Assembly (NCBI RefSeq): GCF_051960575.1
Contig: NZ_JBQCEE010000341.1
Span: 1-24,053 of the forward strand
DNA from: JBQCEE01 sp051960575
GTDB taxonomy: Bacteria > Actinomycetota > Actinomycetes > Mycobacteriales > Jatrophihabitantaceae
Direction of reading: 5' to 3'
DNA length: 24,053 nucleotides
Within the stretch, counting starts at the first letter, position 1. Each line of letters starts with the position of its first letter. A model generated the notes under the pieces. The model had not been told where the DNA came from. It did no database searches and was given only the letters and a program-made list of their open reading frames with translations. Both the position numbers and the translations under genes were made by a program. Below, one piece after another: positions 6,567 through 14,141 of this stretch.

Positions 6567-7732
6567 CCGAGCATCCGGTTCGCGACGGCGGCCTGGCGGG
6601 CGGCGATCCGGTCGCGCCACTGCTCGGGCGTCACCTGCGCGTCGGCGTGGTACGGCAGCACCGACGGCAGCGCGTCGAACGGGACGACCTCGACGTGCGG
6701 CCCGTCGGCGGGCGTGAGGTCGCGGGTCGTGCGCTGCCACCGGATCTGCAGGTAGCCACGGTCGTGCCCGGTGGTCTCGAGCCAGTTGGCCACACCGGGG
6801 TTCCGCTCGCTGACGACGAACCGCAGCATCCCGTCGGCGTCCACGCGCGCCTGGTCGGCGGTGAGCGAGGTCTGGTGGTCGATGAAGTTGAGCGAGACGT
6901 ACCACATGCTGCCGAGCTGGAAGCCCTGGTACGGCGCGACGTCCGGGCCGGCCTTCGGGACGGTGACGATCATCGCCTCGTCCGGCGAGAGCTCGTAGTG
7001 GCCGACGCTGCTGAACTGCGTCGCGAGCCCGCCCGGCGTCAGCCGTGGCTCGGTCATCGTGTTCACCGGCAGCTTGAGATAGAACCACTCGGGGAACTGC
7101 AGGAAGGTCTGCACCTGCGAGACGAGCGACTTGGCGGCCGCGTCGAAGCGTCGGGCCAGCAGCCGCTCGTCGGGCGGCGGCGGCGCCTCGCCGATGCGGT
7201 CGACACGCTGGATGCGGATCGTGCCGGGGGCGGCCGTCCAGTCCGACCAGACCTCGCGCACGAGCAGCATCGAGGCGTTCGGGGCCAGGGCGAAGCGGTT
7301 GCGACCGCTCAGCCCGGGGCCGAAGCGCAGCTCGAAGCGTCCGTCGGCGTCGATGTCGAAGGCGCGGTCGTCGAAGGCGTTGAGGCTGTCGGGCACCTCG
7401 GCCGGCGTGTAGTCGCCGCCGAGCAGCTGGAAGCTGAGGTCGGTCGTGCCGCCGCGGCGTCCGGTGACGACGTACTCGGCGTCGGGACGGATGCGCGCGC
7501 TGAAGTAGAGGGTATCCGGGTTGTCGAGCCCGACCTTCGTGTACGGCGTCGCCGACCGGACGAAGTACGGGAAGTCCTTCTCGTGGCCCCAGGCGCCGGC
7601 GACGGCGGCGCGCACCAGTCCGCCGAGATAGTCGAGCCCCTCGACGACGTCGCGCTCCGAGCGGATGTGCGGCGCCTCGCGGATGAGCTTCTCGGCCGCT
7701 ACCACCGCGTCGGCGAACGCTTGGCTGATCAC
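6563..7732 (-). CDS. DUF1214 domain-containing protein
   Basis: The product of about 389 residues has an N-terminal helical region (AFADAVVAAEKLIREAP), a middle part with NPDTLYFSARI, and a C-terminal DUF1214 domain containing YVSLNFIDHQTSLT, VVSERNPG and NWLETTGHDRG. The family has no defined reaction; members often accompany sulfotransferases or lipid and steroid genes in mycobacteria and relatives, as I recall. The frame is open to a TTG at 7768, but I place the start at the GTG at 7732. TAGTCT lies 7 nt upstream and TTGACC lies 17 bp before that, which makes 7732 the predicted transcription start itself. The TTG would fall inside the -35 box. It is the first gene of an operon with the sulfotransferase. 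The promoter contains a KstR-like operator, the best clue to its physiological context. Confidence 0.85.
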   Translation of the reverse strand: MISQAFADAVVAAEKLIREAPHIRSERDVVEGLDYLGGLVRAAVAGAWGHEKDFPYFVRSATPYTKVGLDNPDTLYFSARIRPDAEYVVTGRRGGTTDLSFQLLGGDYTPAEVPDSLNAFDDRAFDIDADGRFELRFGPGLSGRNRFALAPNASMLLVREVWSDWTAAPGTIRIQRVDRIGEAPPPPDERLLARRFDAAAKSLVSQVQTFLQFPEWFYLKLPVNTMTEPRLTPGGLATQFSSVGHYELSPDEAMIVTVPKAGPDVAPYQGFQLGSMWYVSLNFIDHQTSLTADQARVDADGMLRFVVSERNPGVANWLETTGHDRGYLQIRWQRTTRDLTPADGPHVEVVPFDALPSVLPYHADAQVTPEQWRDRIAARQAAVANRMLG

Positions 7733-7739
7733 GCGTCGC

Positions 7740-7768
7740 AGACTAGAACGTGTTCTACTTGCGGTCAA
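7740..7768 (-). promoter_or_regulatory. near-consensus promoter of the DUF1214-sulfotransferase operon
   Basis: On the minus strand TTGACC (7768-7763), a 17-bp spacer and TAGTCT (7745-7740) form a near-consensus housekeeping promoter. The -10 box is 7 nt from the GTG at 7732, so the mRNA should be leaderless. The spacer and part of the -10 are covered by the palindrome at 7744-7757. Confidence 0.8.
7744..7757. promoter_or_regulatory. KstR-like operator palindrome
   Basis: TAGAACGTGTTCTA (minus strand TAGAACACGTTCTA) is a perfect palindrome apart from its two central bases, extended outward as ACTAGAAC against GTTCTACT. It fits the published mycobacterial KstR consensus TNNAACNNGTTNNA, the TetR-family repressor of sterol catabolism relieved by sterol-CoA intermediates. 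It lies between the -35 and -10 boxes of the DUF1214-sulfotransferase promoter, an ideal place for repression. It also lies 106 bp upstream of the cysD start. The match is seen directly; the identity of the regulator is inferred, and a related TetR repressor such as KstR2 or a fatty-acid regulator could bind instead. Confidence 0.7.
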
Positions 7769-7807
7769 TCGGTGCCCGGCGCACGGCAGGCCCTACGCCG
7801 CGACGCC

Positions 7808-7813
7808 TAGGAT
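7808..7813 (+). promoter_or_regulatory. candidate -10 box for the cysD operon
   Basis: TAGGAT lies in the 130-bp divergent region, 49 nt before the chosen cysD start, and has no clear -35 partner. Transcription from it would give a leader of roughly 40 nt holding a small hairpin, GCGGGT (7823-7828) with ACCCGC (7836-7841). No short cysteine-rich upstream reading frame of the kind known to attenuate some mycobacterial cys genes is visible. Confidence 0.35.
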
Positions 7814-7862
7814 CATCACGTCGCGGGTGGAACCGACCCGCCAGGATCGAGGACGACACGCG

Positions 7863-8771
7863 GTGACCGTCACCTATGAGCTGAGCCATCTCGACAAGCT
7901 CGAGGCCGAGTCCGTCCACATCTTCCGCGAGGTCGCTGCCACCATCGAGAAGCCGGGACTGCTGTTCTCGGGCGGCAAGGACTCGGTGGTGATGCTGCAC
8001 CTGGCCGTGAAGGCGTTCTGGCCGGCGCCGGTGCCCTTCCCCGTGGTGCACGTCGACACGGGCCAGAACTTCGACGAGGTGCTCGAGTTCCGCGACCGCA
8101 CGGTCGAGCGGTACGGGCTGCGGCTGATCGTCGGCTACGTGCAGGACGACATCGACGCCGGGCGGGTGCACGAGGAGTACGAGCACGCACCGCGCAACCG
8201 GCTGCAGACCACCACCCTGCTGCGCACGATCGCCGAGCACCAGTTCGGTGCGGTCTTCGGCGGTGCCCGCCGCGACGAGGAGAAGGCGCGGGCGAAGGAG
8301 CGGGTCTTCTCCTTCCGCGACGAGTTCGGCGCGTGGGACCCGCGCAACCAGCGTCCCGAGCTCTGGAGCCTCTACAACGGCCGGCACAAGCGCGGCGAGA
8401 ACATCCGCGTGTTCCCGCTGTCGAACTGGACCGAGCTCGACATCTGGAGCTACATCCTGCGCGAGCACATCGACCTGCCGTCGATCTACTACGCGCACCG
8501 CCGCAGCGTCGTCGAGCGCGACGGCATGCTGCTCGCGGTGAACCGGTTCATCCAGCCGACCGCGGACGAGACGCCGTTCGACGAGATGGTGCGCTACCGC
8601 ACCGTCGGCGACGCCACCTGCACCGGCGCCGTCGAGTCGAACGCCAGCACGCCCGAGGAGGTCGTGGCCGAGGTGGCCGCCGCGCGCATCACCGAGCGCG
8701 GCGCGACCCGGGCCGACGACAAGATCTCGGAGGCCGGCATGGAGGACCGCAAGAAGGAGGGCTACTTCTGA
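7863..8771 (+). CDS. cysD: sulfate adenylyltransferase subunit 2
   Basis: CysD is the catalytic subunit of ATP sulfurylase, which makes adenosine 5'-phosphosulfate (APS) from ATP and sulfate together with the GTPase CysN. The 302-residue product has the usual length and the PP-loop SGGKDS (36-41), the HVDTGQNF segment, GGARRDEEKARAKERVFSFR, and the C-terminal RYRTVGDATCTG and KKEGYF ending typical of the family. The GTG at 7863 gives the canonical short N-terminus before ELSHLDKLEAESVHI; an in-frame GTG at 7827 is possible because the frame stays open upstream. A weak GAGG lies about 10 nt ahead. The stop overlaps the cysNC ATG by one base (TGATG), so the subunits are translated in coupling. 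The gene is divergent from the sulfotransferase operon. Confidence 0.95.
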   Translation: MTVTYELSHLDKLEAESVHIFREVAATIEKPGLLFSGGKDSVVMLHLAVKAFWPAPVPFPVVHVDTGQNFDEVLEFRDRTVERYGLRLIVGYVQDDIDAGRVHEEYEHAPRNRLQTTTLLRTIAEHQFGAVFGGARRDEEKARAKERVFSFRDEFGAWDPRNQRPELWSLYNGRHKRGENIRVFPLSNWTELDIWSYILREHIDLPSIYYAHRRSVVERDGMLLAVNRFIQPTADETPFDEMVRYRTVGDATCTGAVESNASTPEEVVAEVAAARITERGATRADDKISEAGMEDRKKEGYF

Positions 8772-10624
8772 TGAGCGAGTTGCTCCGCATCGCGACCGCC
8801 GGGTCGGTGGACGACGGGAAGTCGACGCTCATCGGCCGGCTGCTCTTCGACTCCAAGGCCATCTTCGAGGACCAGCTCGACTCGGTGTCGGCGACGTCGA
8901 AGGCCCGCGGCAACGACGCGCCCGACCTGTCGCTGCTCACCGACGGCCTGCGTGCCGAGCGTGAGCAGGGCATCACGATCGACGTCGCCTACCGGTACTT
9001 CGCCACGCCCAAGCGCAAGTTCATCATCGCCGACACCCCGGGCCACATCCAGTACACGCGCAACATGGTCACGGGTGCGTCCACGGCCGATGTGGCGATC
9101 ATCCTGATCGACGCGCGCAACGGCGTGCTCGAGCAGTCGCGTCGGCACGCGTTCCTGGCGACGCTGCTCGGCATCCCCCACCTGGTCGTCTGCATCAACA
9201 AGATGGACCTCGTCGACTGGTCGAAGGAGCGGTTCGACGAGATCCGCACCGACTTCCAGAACTTCGCCACCAAGCTGACCGTGCAGGACCTCTCGTTCGT
9301 GCCGATGAGCGCCCTCACCGGCGACAACGTCGTCGACCGCTCGGCGAACATGCCCTGGTACAAGGGCACCTCGCTGCTGACGCACCTCGAGGACGTGCAC
9401 GTCAGCAGCGACCGCAACCTCATCGACGTGCGGCTGCCGGTGCAGTACGTCATCCGGCCGCAGCAGTCGCAGGACGCGACGCTGCACGACTTCCGCGGCT
9501 ACGCCGGCACCATCGCCGGCGGCGTGATGAAGCCGAACGACGAGGTCACCGTGCTGCCGTCCGGCTTCTCGACGCGCGTGTCGGCGGTCTGGGCGCCGGG
9601 CGGGGTCAAGCTCCAGGAGGCGTTCGCCGGGCAGGCGGTCGTCGTCGAGCTCGCCGACGACATCGACATCGCCCGCGGCGACATGATCAGCCGCCCGCAC
9701 AACCGGCCGACCGTCGGTCAGGACATCGACGCCATCGTCTGCTGGCTCACGCCCGACTCGGAGCTCAAGCCGAACAACCGCTACATCGTGCAGCACACGA
9801 CCCGCTCGACCCGCGCGGTGATCAAGAAGCTCGATTACCGGCTCGACGTCAACACGCTGCACCGCGACGAGCAGGCGCAGGGCCTGGCGCTGAACGAGAT
9901 CGGACGCATCCGGCTGCGCACCCAGGTGCCGCTGATGTTCGACGCCTACCACCGCTCACGCGAGACCGGCTCGTTCATCCTCATCGACGAGGCCACCAAC
10001 AACACCGTCGCCGCCGGCATGATCACCGGCGCGTCGGCCAAGGACTCGCAGGTCGTCTGGCACGGCGGCTCGGTGCGTGCCGAGGAGCGCGGCACCCGCG
10101 GCATGACGGTGTGGCTCACCGGGCTCTCGGGCTCGGGCAAGTCGACCGTCGCCGCCGAGGTCGAGCGCCGGCTGGTCGCGTCCGGGCGGCCCGCGTACCT
10201 GCTCGACGGCGACAACCTGCGCCACGGCCTCAACGCCGACCTCGGCTTCTCGGCGAAGGACCGCGCCGAGAACGTGCGTCGCGTGGGCGAGGTGGCCAAG
10301 CTGATGGCCGACGCCGGCGTCATCGCCGTCGTCTCGCTCGTCTCGCCGTACCGGGCCGACCGCGACAAGGTGCGCGCGTCGCACCAGGCGGGCGAGGTGC
10401 CGTTCCTCGAGGTCTTCGTCGACACCCCGCTCGAGGTCTGCGAGCAGCGCGACCCGAAGGGCATGTACGCGAAGGCGCGTGCCGGTGAGATCAGGAACTT
10501 CACCGGCATCGACGACCCGTACGAGCCGCCGCTCATGCCGCAGATGCGGTTGGTGCCGTCGGACGGCGACGCCGCGCAGCAGGCGGCGAAGCTCATCGAG
10601 CTGATCGAGGAGATCGCCCCGTGA
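8771..10624 (+). CDS. cysNC: bifunctional sulfate adenylyltransferase subunit 1 / adenylylsulfate kinase
   Basis: This is a fusion of the CysN GTPase (about 1-430) and the CysC APS kinase (about 444-617), total 617 residues. It drives APS synthesis with GTP and then phosphorylates APS to PAPS. The CysN half shows GSVDDGKST (11-19), the switch II DTPGH (88-92) and NKMD (143-146). The CysC half shows GLSGSGKST (451-459), LDGDNLRHGLN (478-488), VSLVSPYR with the serine often phosphorylated in the family, and DPKGMYAKARAGEIRNFTGI. Both halves look intact and catalytically complete. It overlaps cysD by one base and cysQ by four (GTGA). The fused kinase means the operon delivers PAPS, usable both for reductive assimilation and for the divergent sulfotransferase. 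No PAPS or APS reductase gene is present in the window. Confidence 0.96.
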   Translation: MSELLRIATAGSVDDGKSTLIGRLLFDSKAIFEDQLDSVSATSKARGNDAPDLSLLTDGLRAEREQGITIDVAYRYFATPKRKFIIADTPGHIQYTRNMVTGASTADVAIILIDARNGVLEQSRRHAFLATLLGIPHLVVCINKMDLVDWSKERFDEIRTDFQNFATKLTVQDLSFVPMSALTGDNVVDRSANMPWYKGTSLLTHLEDVHVSSDRNLIDVRLPVQYVIRPQQSQDATLHDFRGYAGTIAGGVMKPNDEVTVLPSGFSTRVSAVWAPGGVKLQEAFAGQAVVVELADDIDIARGDMISRPHNRPTVGQDIDAIVCWLTPDSELKPNNRYIVQHTTRSTRAVIKKLDYRLDVNTLHRDEQAQGLALNEIGRIRLRTQVPLMFDAYHRSRETGSFILIDEATNNTVAAGMITGASAKDSQVVWHGGSVRAEERGTRGMTVWLTGLSGSGKSTVAAEVERRLVASGRPAYLLDGDNLRHGLNADLGFSAKDRAENVRRVGEVAKLMADAGVIAVVSLVSPYRADRDKVRASHQAGEVPFLEVFVDTPLEVCEQRDPKGMYAKARAGEIRNFTGIDDPYEPPLMPQMRLVPSDGDAAQQAAKLIELIEEIAP

Positions 10625-11385
10625 CCGACCCTGCCTCGGACGCCGCCCTCGCGGCGACCCTGGCGCAGGAGGCCGGCGCCCTGCTGCTGCGGCTGCGGGC
10701 CGAGAGCGGGCTCACCGGCAAGGACCTCGGCAAGCGCGGCGACGCCGACTCGAATCAACTCCTGTTGCGTCGCCTCGCGGCGGAACGGCCGGGCGATGCG
10801 GTGCTGTCGGAGGAGTCGGCCGACTCCCCCGCACGCCTGTCCGCCGACCGCGTCTGGATCATCGATCCCCTCGACGGCACGCGCGAGTACGGCATGCCGC
10901 CGCGCAGCGACTGGGCCGTGCACGTGGCCCTGTGGGAGCGCGCGGCGGCCGACGGCGCCGGCGACATCACCGCCGCGGCTGTGGCGCAGCCGTCGCTCGA
11001 CTCGGTGTACGCCACCGACCGGACGACGGCCGGCATGACCGACGACCACCTGGTCTTCCTGGTCAGCGACAGCCGCCCGCCGGCGTTCGCCGCACCGGTG
11101 GCCGAGGCGCTCGGCGCGCAGCTGCGGCCGATGGGGTCGGCGGGCGCGAAGGCGATGGCCGTCGTGCGCGGCGACGCGGCCGCGTACCTGCATGCCGGCG
11201 GGCAGTGGGAGTGGGACAGCGCCGCGCCGGTCGGCGTCGCGCTGGCGGCGGGACTACACGCCTCGCGCGTCGACGGGTCGCGGCTGGTCTACAACAGCGC
11301 GCACCCCTACCTGCCCGACCTGCTGATCTGTCGGGCCGACCTCGCGCAGCCGATCCTCGCGGCGATCGCCGACGCAGGCGTGTGA
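10621..11385 (+). CDS. cysQ: 3'(2'),5'-bisphosphate nucleotidase (PAP phosphatase), CysQ-like
   Basis: CysQ hydrolyses 3'-phosphoadenosine 5'-phosphate, the inhibitory by-product of PAPS use, to AMP and phosphate. The 254-residue protein belongs to the inositol-monophosphatase fold. It has LSEE (62-65), the metal-binding WIIDPLDGTREYG (79-91) and the second motif WEWDSAAPVGVALAAG (196-211). The TREYG variant is typical of the actinobacterial CysQ group rather than of inositol phosphatases. The GTG start overlaps the cysNC stop by 4 nt, and its own stop overlaps the next start in the same way. Sitting directly behind cysNC, it completes a make-and-recycle set for PAPS chemistry. Family knowledge leaves open some activity on inositol or fructose phosphates. 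Confidence 0.93.
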   Translation: MTDPASDAALAATLAQEAGALLLRLRAESGLTGKDLGKRGDADSNQLLLRRLAAERPGDAVLSEESADSPARLSADRVWIIDPLDGTREYGMPPRSDWAVHVALWERAAADGAGDITAAAVAQPSLDSVYATDRTTAGMTDDHLVFLVSDSRPPAFAAPVAEALGAQLRPMGSAGAKAMAVVRGDAAAYLHAGGQWEWDSAAPVGVALAAGLHASRVDGSRLVYNSAHPYLPDLLICRADLAQPILAAIADAGV

Positions 11386-12143
11386 GCGTCTTCGCCGGGC
11401 AGGTCGCGCTCGTCACCGGCGCCTCGCGCGGCATCGGCCGCGCCATCGCGCAGCAGTTCGCCGCCGCCGGCGCGTCGGTCGTCGTGCACTACGGGTCGGA
11501 CGGGGCTGCGGCCGAGCAGACGCTGGGCTCGCTCGCGTCCGGGGATCATCTGGCGGCGCAGGCCGAGCTCGGTGAGCCGGCCGCGGTCGACGCCCTCGTG
11601 ACGCGGGTCGTCGAGCGCTTCGGCCGGCTCGACGTGCTGGTGAACAACGCGGGCGTCTATCTCGACCACCCGATCCTCGGCACGTCGTACGACGAGTGGC
11701 AGCAGGCGTGGCGGCGCACGCTCGCCACGAACCTGCTCGGGCCGGTGAACCTCGCGCACCGGGTGGCGCCGGTGATGGTCGCGCAGGGCGGCGGCCGCAT
11801 CGTCAACGTCACCTCGCGCGGTGCCTACCGCGGCGAGCCCGAGCACACCGCCTACGGCGCCAGCAAGGCGGCGCTCAACTCGTTCGGGCAGTCGCTGGCG
11901 CAGGAGCTCGCGCCGCACGGCGTCCTGGTGACGACGGTGGCGCCGGGGTTCGTCGAGACCGACATGGCCGCGCCGTACCTCGAGGGCGCGGCCGGCGAGG
12001 CGATCCGGGCACAGAGCCCGCTGCGGCGCGTGGCGACGCCGGACGAGGTGGCGCGCATCGTCGTCTTCCTCGCCACCCCGGGCACCGAGTACATGACCGG
12101 CGCGATCGTCGACATCAACGGGGCGTCGTACCTCCGCTCGTAG
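11382..12143 (+). CDS. SDR-family NAD(P)-dependent oxidoreductase
   Basis: The 253-residue classical short-chain dehydrogenase has the cofactor motif TGASRGIG (12-19), NNAG (88-91), the catalytic serine in NVTSRGAY (S145) and YGASK (Y158, K162). The C-terminal part, VAPGFVETDM and then YMTGAIVDINGASY, is that of 3-oxoacyl reductase-like (FabG-type) members. It lacks an acidic residue at the end of the second strand (VVVHYGSD), which hints at NADP. The GTG start overlaps the cysQ stop (GTGA), so it is translated as the fourth gene of the cys operon. That placement is unusual, since nothing in sulfate activation needs an SDR, so it may act on the sulfotransferase acceptor or product. The substrate cannot be predicted. 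Confidence 0.9.
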   Translation: MSVFAGQVALVTGASRGIGRAIAQQFAAAGASVVVHYGSDGAAAEQTLGSLASGDHLAAQAELGEPAAVDALVTRVVERFGRLDVLVNNAGVYLDHPILGTSYDEWQQAWRRTLATNLLGPVNLAHRVAPVMVAQGGGRIVNVTSRGAYRGEPEHTAYGASKAALNSFGQSLAQELAPHGVLVTTVAPGFVETDMAAPYLEGAAGEAIRAQSPLRRVATPDEVARIVVFLATPGTEYMTGAIVDINGASYLRS

Positions 12144-12164
12144 AACGGGCTTGATCGCGTCCGG

Positions 12165-12170
12165 CACACT
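12165..12170 (+). promoter_or_regulatory. probable -10 box of a leaderless promoter (ABC-F gene)
   Basis: CACACT is followed by 6 nt and the GTG at 12177, as in front of the sirtuin gene. The gap to the SDR stop is only 33 bp, so read-through from the cys operon is also possible. Confidence 0.4.
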
Positions 12171-12176
12171 GCTGCG

Positions 12177-13796
12177 GTGGGGTACCTCGATCTCGCCGGC
12201 GTCGACTTCACGCTGCCCGACGGGCGCGTGCTGTTCGACGACGTCTCGCTGCGGGTCGGCGACGGCACCAAGACCGCGCTGGTGGGCGCGAACGGCGCCG
12301 GCAAGACCACGCTGCTGCGGCTGGTCAGCGGCGACCTGGCCACCCAGCGCGGACGGATCGCGCGGGTCGGGCGCATCGGCGTCATGCGGCAGTTCATCGG
12401 GTCGGTGCGGGACGCGACGACGGTGCAGCAGTTCCTCGTCGACCTCGCCGCCCCGGCCGTCGGCGCGGCGTGGGCCGACGTGCAGCGCGCCGAAGAGGCG
12501 CTGATGGACGACGACAGCGAGCCCCGACAGCTCGCGTACGCCAACGCGCTGGCGCACTGGGGCGATGTCGGCGGCTACGACGCCGAGGTGCTCTGGGACG
12601 TCGTCACGGTCGCGGCGCTCGGCGTGCCCTACGACGGGTGCAAGTACCGCGCGCTCGCCACCCTGTGGGGTGGCGAGCAGAAGCGGCTGGCGCTCGAACT
12701 GCTGCTGCGCGGCAACGACGAGCTGCTCATCCTCGACGAGCCGGACAACTACCTGGACGTGCCCGGCAAACGCTGGCTCGAGCAGCGGCTGCGCGAGACC
12801 ACGAAGACGGTGCTCTTCGTCAGCCACGACCGTGAGCTGCTCGCCGCTGTCGCCGACCGCGTGATCACCGTCGAGGGCGGCACCGCGTGGGTGCACGGCG
12901 GCGGCTTCGCGTCGTACCACGAGGCGCGCGCCGCGAAGCACGAGCGGATGGCCGAGCTGCGCCGGCGCTGGGACGAGGAGCACCAGCGGCTGATCGACCT
13001 CACCCGCACGCTGCAGCAGCAGGCCAAGATCAGCCCGGACATGGCGTCGCGCTACCGCGCGATGGCGAACCGGCTGGCGAGGTTCGAGGAGGCCGGGCCG
13101 CCGCCGGACAAGCCGGAGGAGCAGCGGGTGACCATGCGGCTGCGCGGCGGCCGCACCGGCGTGCGCGCCGTGATCTGCGAGGGCCTCGAACTGGTCGGGC
13201 TGATGCAGCCGTTCGACACGACGCTGTACTACGGCGAGCGGGTCGGCGTGCTGGGCGCCAACGGGGCGGGCAAGTCGCACTTCCTGCGGCTGCTCGGCGG
13301 GGCCGAGATCGCGCACCGCGGTGCGTGGCGGCTCGGCGCGCGGGTCGTGCCCGGACTGTTCGCGCAGACGCACGCGCACCCAGAGTGGGCGACCTCGACC
13401 CTGCTCGACGTGCTGTGGGCGGGTGCCGACGACCGGCCGTCGCTCGCCCGCGGACCGGCGATGTCGGTGCTGCGGCGCTACGGGCTCGAGCAGCAGGCCG
13501 AGCAGCTGTTCGGCTCGCTGTCCGGCGGCCAGCAGGCGCGCTTCCAGATCCTGCTGCTCGAGGTCTCCGGCGCCACGTTGTTGCTGCTCGACGAGCCGAC
13601 CGACAACCTCGACGTGCTGTCGGCCGAGGCGCTCGAGGAGGCGTTGGACGCGTTCGAGGGGACGGTCGTCGCGGTGACGCACGACCGCTGGTTCGCGCGC
13701 TCGCTCGAACGCTTCCTCGTCTTCGGCGCCGACGGCAGGGTGTACGAATCGGACGAACCGGTCTTCGACGAGACGCGGGTGGCTCGCGTCCGATGA
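12177..13796 (+). CDS. ABC-F family ATP-binding protein
   Basis: This 539-residue protein has two ABC ATPase domains in one chain and no membrane segment, which defines the ABC-F family of ribosome-acting translation factors or antibiotic-protection proteins. Domain 1 has GANGAGKTT (38-46), the signature region LWGGEQKRL (163-171) and LLILDEPDNYLDV (183-195). Domain 2 has GANGAGKSH (360-368), LSGGQQAR (448-455) and LLLLDEPTDNLDV (468-480). The charged linker at about 245-325, with ERMAELRRRWDEEHQRL, is the P-site tRNA interaction motif region. The first signature has WGGEQ instead of LSGGQ, and the first D-loop reads DEPDN instead of DEPTN. No C-terminal extension is present. Specific function (housekeeping or macrolide, lincosamide or pleuromutilin resistance) cannot be told. 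The start is the GTG with a -10 box 6 nt upstream. Confidence 0.92.
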   Translation: MGYLDLAGVDFTLPDGRVLFDDVSLRVGDGTKTALVGANGAGKTTLLRLVSGDLATQRGRIARVGRIGVMRQFIGSVRDATTVQQFLVDLAAPAVGAAWADVQRAEEALMDDDSEPRQLAYANALAHWGDVGGYDAEVLWDVVTVAALGVPYDGCKYRALATLWGGEQKRLALELLLRGNDELLILDEPDNYLDVPGKRWLEQRLRETTKTVLFVSHDRELLAAVADRVITVEGGTAWVHGGGFASYHEARAAKHERMAELRRRWDEEHQRLIDLTRTLQQQAKISPDMASRYRAMANRLARFEEAGPPPDKPEEQRVTMRLRGGRTGVRAVICEGLELVGLMQPFDTTLYYGERVGVLGANGAGKSHFLRLLGGAEIAHRGAWRLGARVVPGLFAQTHAHPEWATSTLLDVLWAGADDRPSLARGPAMSVLRRYGLEQQAEQLFGSLSGGQQARFQILLLEVSGATLLLLDEPTDNLDVLSAEALEEALDAFEGTVVAVTHDRWFARSLERFLVFGADGRVYESDEPVFDETRVARVR

Positions 13797-13808
13797 GGCG
13801 GTGCGGTC

Positions 13809-13814
13809 TAGCGT
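13809..13814 (+). promoter_or_regulatory. probable -10 box of a leaderless promoter (small acidic protein)
   Basis: TAGCGT is followed by 7 nt and the ATG at 13822. The identical hexamer and spacing precede the small membrane protein gene at 19071. No -35 sequence is evident. Confidence 0.5.
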
Positions 13815-13821
13815 GGGCCGC

Positions 13822-14013
13822 ATGACCGAACCGGATCCCGAGGAGACCGTGCCCGACCTGCGTCCGGCCGACCTGGCCGAGGTCGAGGTGGACGAGGCCG
13901 ACGAGCACGGGCGCGACCTGCCGCTCGAGGCGGAGGAGGCCGACGTGCTCGAGCACCGCACGCCGGTCGACGAGGACCCCGACGAGCGGCGGCCGCCGCA
14001 GTACGACCTCTGA
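13822..14013 (+). CDS. small acidic protein of unknown function
   Basis: The 63-residue product is strongly acidic, with no cysteines, no membrane segment and no predicted globular core; it is probably disordered. The C-terminal segment EEADVLEHRTPVDED resembles the EADxLEQ-type motif I recall in short acidic actinobacterial proteins, and the N-terminal half contains a looser version (VEVDEADEHGRDL). The ATG at 13822 is preferred over an upstream in-frame GTG because TAGCGT lies 7 nt before it. It follows the ABC-F gene by 25 bp and is followed directly by a palindromic element that begins 5 bp after the stop. I do not know a function. Confidence 0.7.
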   Translation: MTEPDPEETVPDLRPADLAEVEVDEADEHGRDLPLEAEEADVLEHRTPVDEDPDERRPPQYDL

Positions 14014-14018
14014 ACGCA

Positions 14019-14081
14019 CCGCTTGTCCCCCGGCCCAGTCAGTTCCGCGCGTCGGAAACGACTGGGACGGGGGACAAGCGG
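14019..14081. repeat. palindromic element, copy A
   Basis: Arms at 14019-14040 and 14060-14081 pair over 21 of 22 positions (starting CCGCTTGTCCCCC and ending GGGGGACAAGCGG). An inner TTCCG/CGGAA stem surrounds a 5-nt loop. The left arm is identical over all 22 bases to that of copy B at 15913. It begins 5 bp after the stop of the small acidic gene and ends 60 bp before the acyl-CoA synthetase start. No terminal direct repeat or open frame is inside. It is probably a REP/MITE-like dispersed palindrome or a terminator without a T-run. Confidence 0.75.
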
Positions 14082-14141
14082 AACCTCCGCACTGCCGCCT
14101 GTCGTCTGGCGGGTCGTCGGGTCGCGGGGCAGGATGCCCGC

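Noticed and set aside
7733..7768. TTG start at 7768 for the DUF1214 protein, adding 12 residues.
   Set aside because: It would fall in the -35 box of a strong promoter whose predicted transcription start coincides with the GTG at 7732.
7814..7862. Cysteine-sensing upstream reading frame or riboswitch in the cysD leader.
   Set aside because: No short frame with clustered Cys codons and no SAM-type structure is visible in the roughly 40-nt leader; only a 6-bp hairpin.
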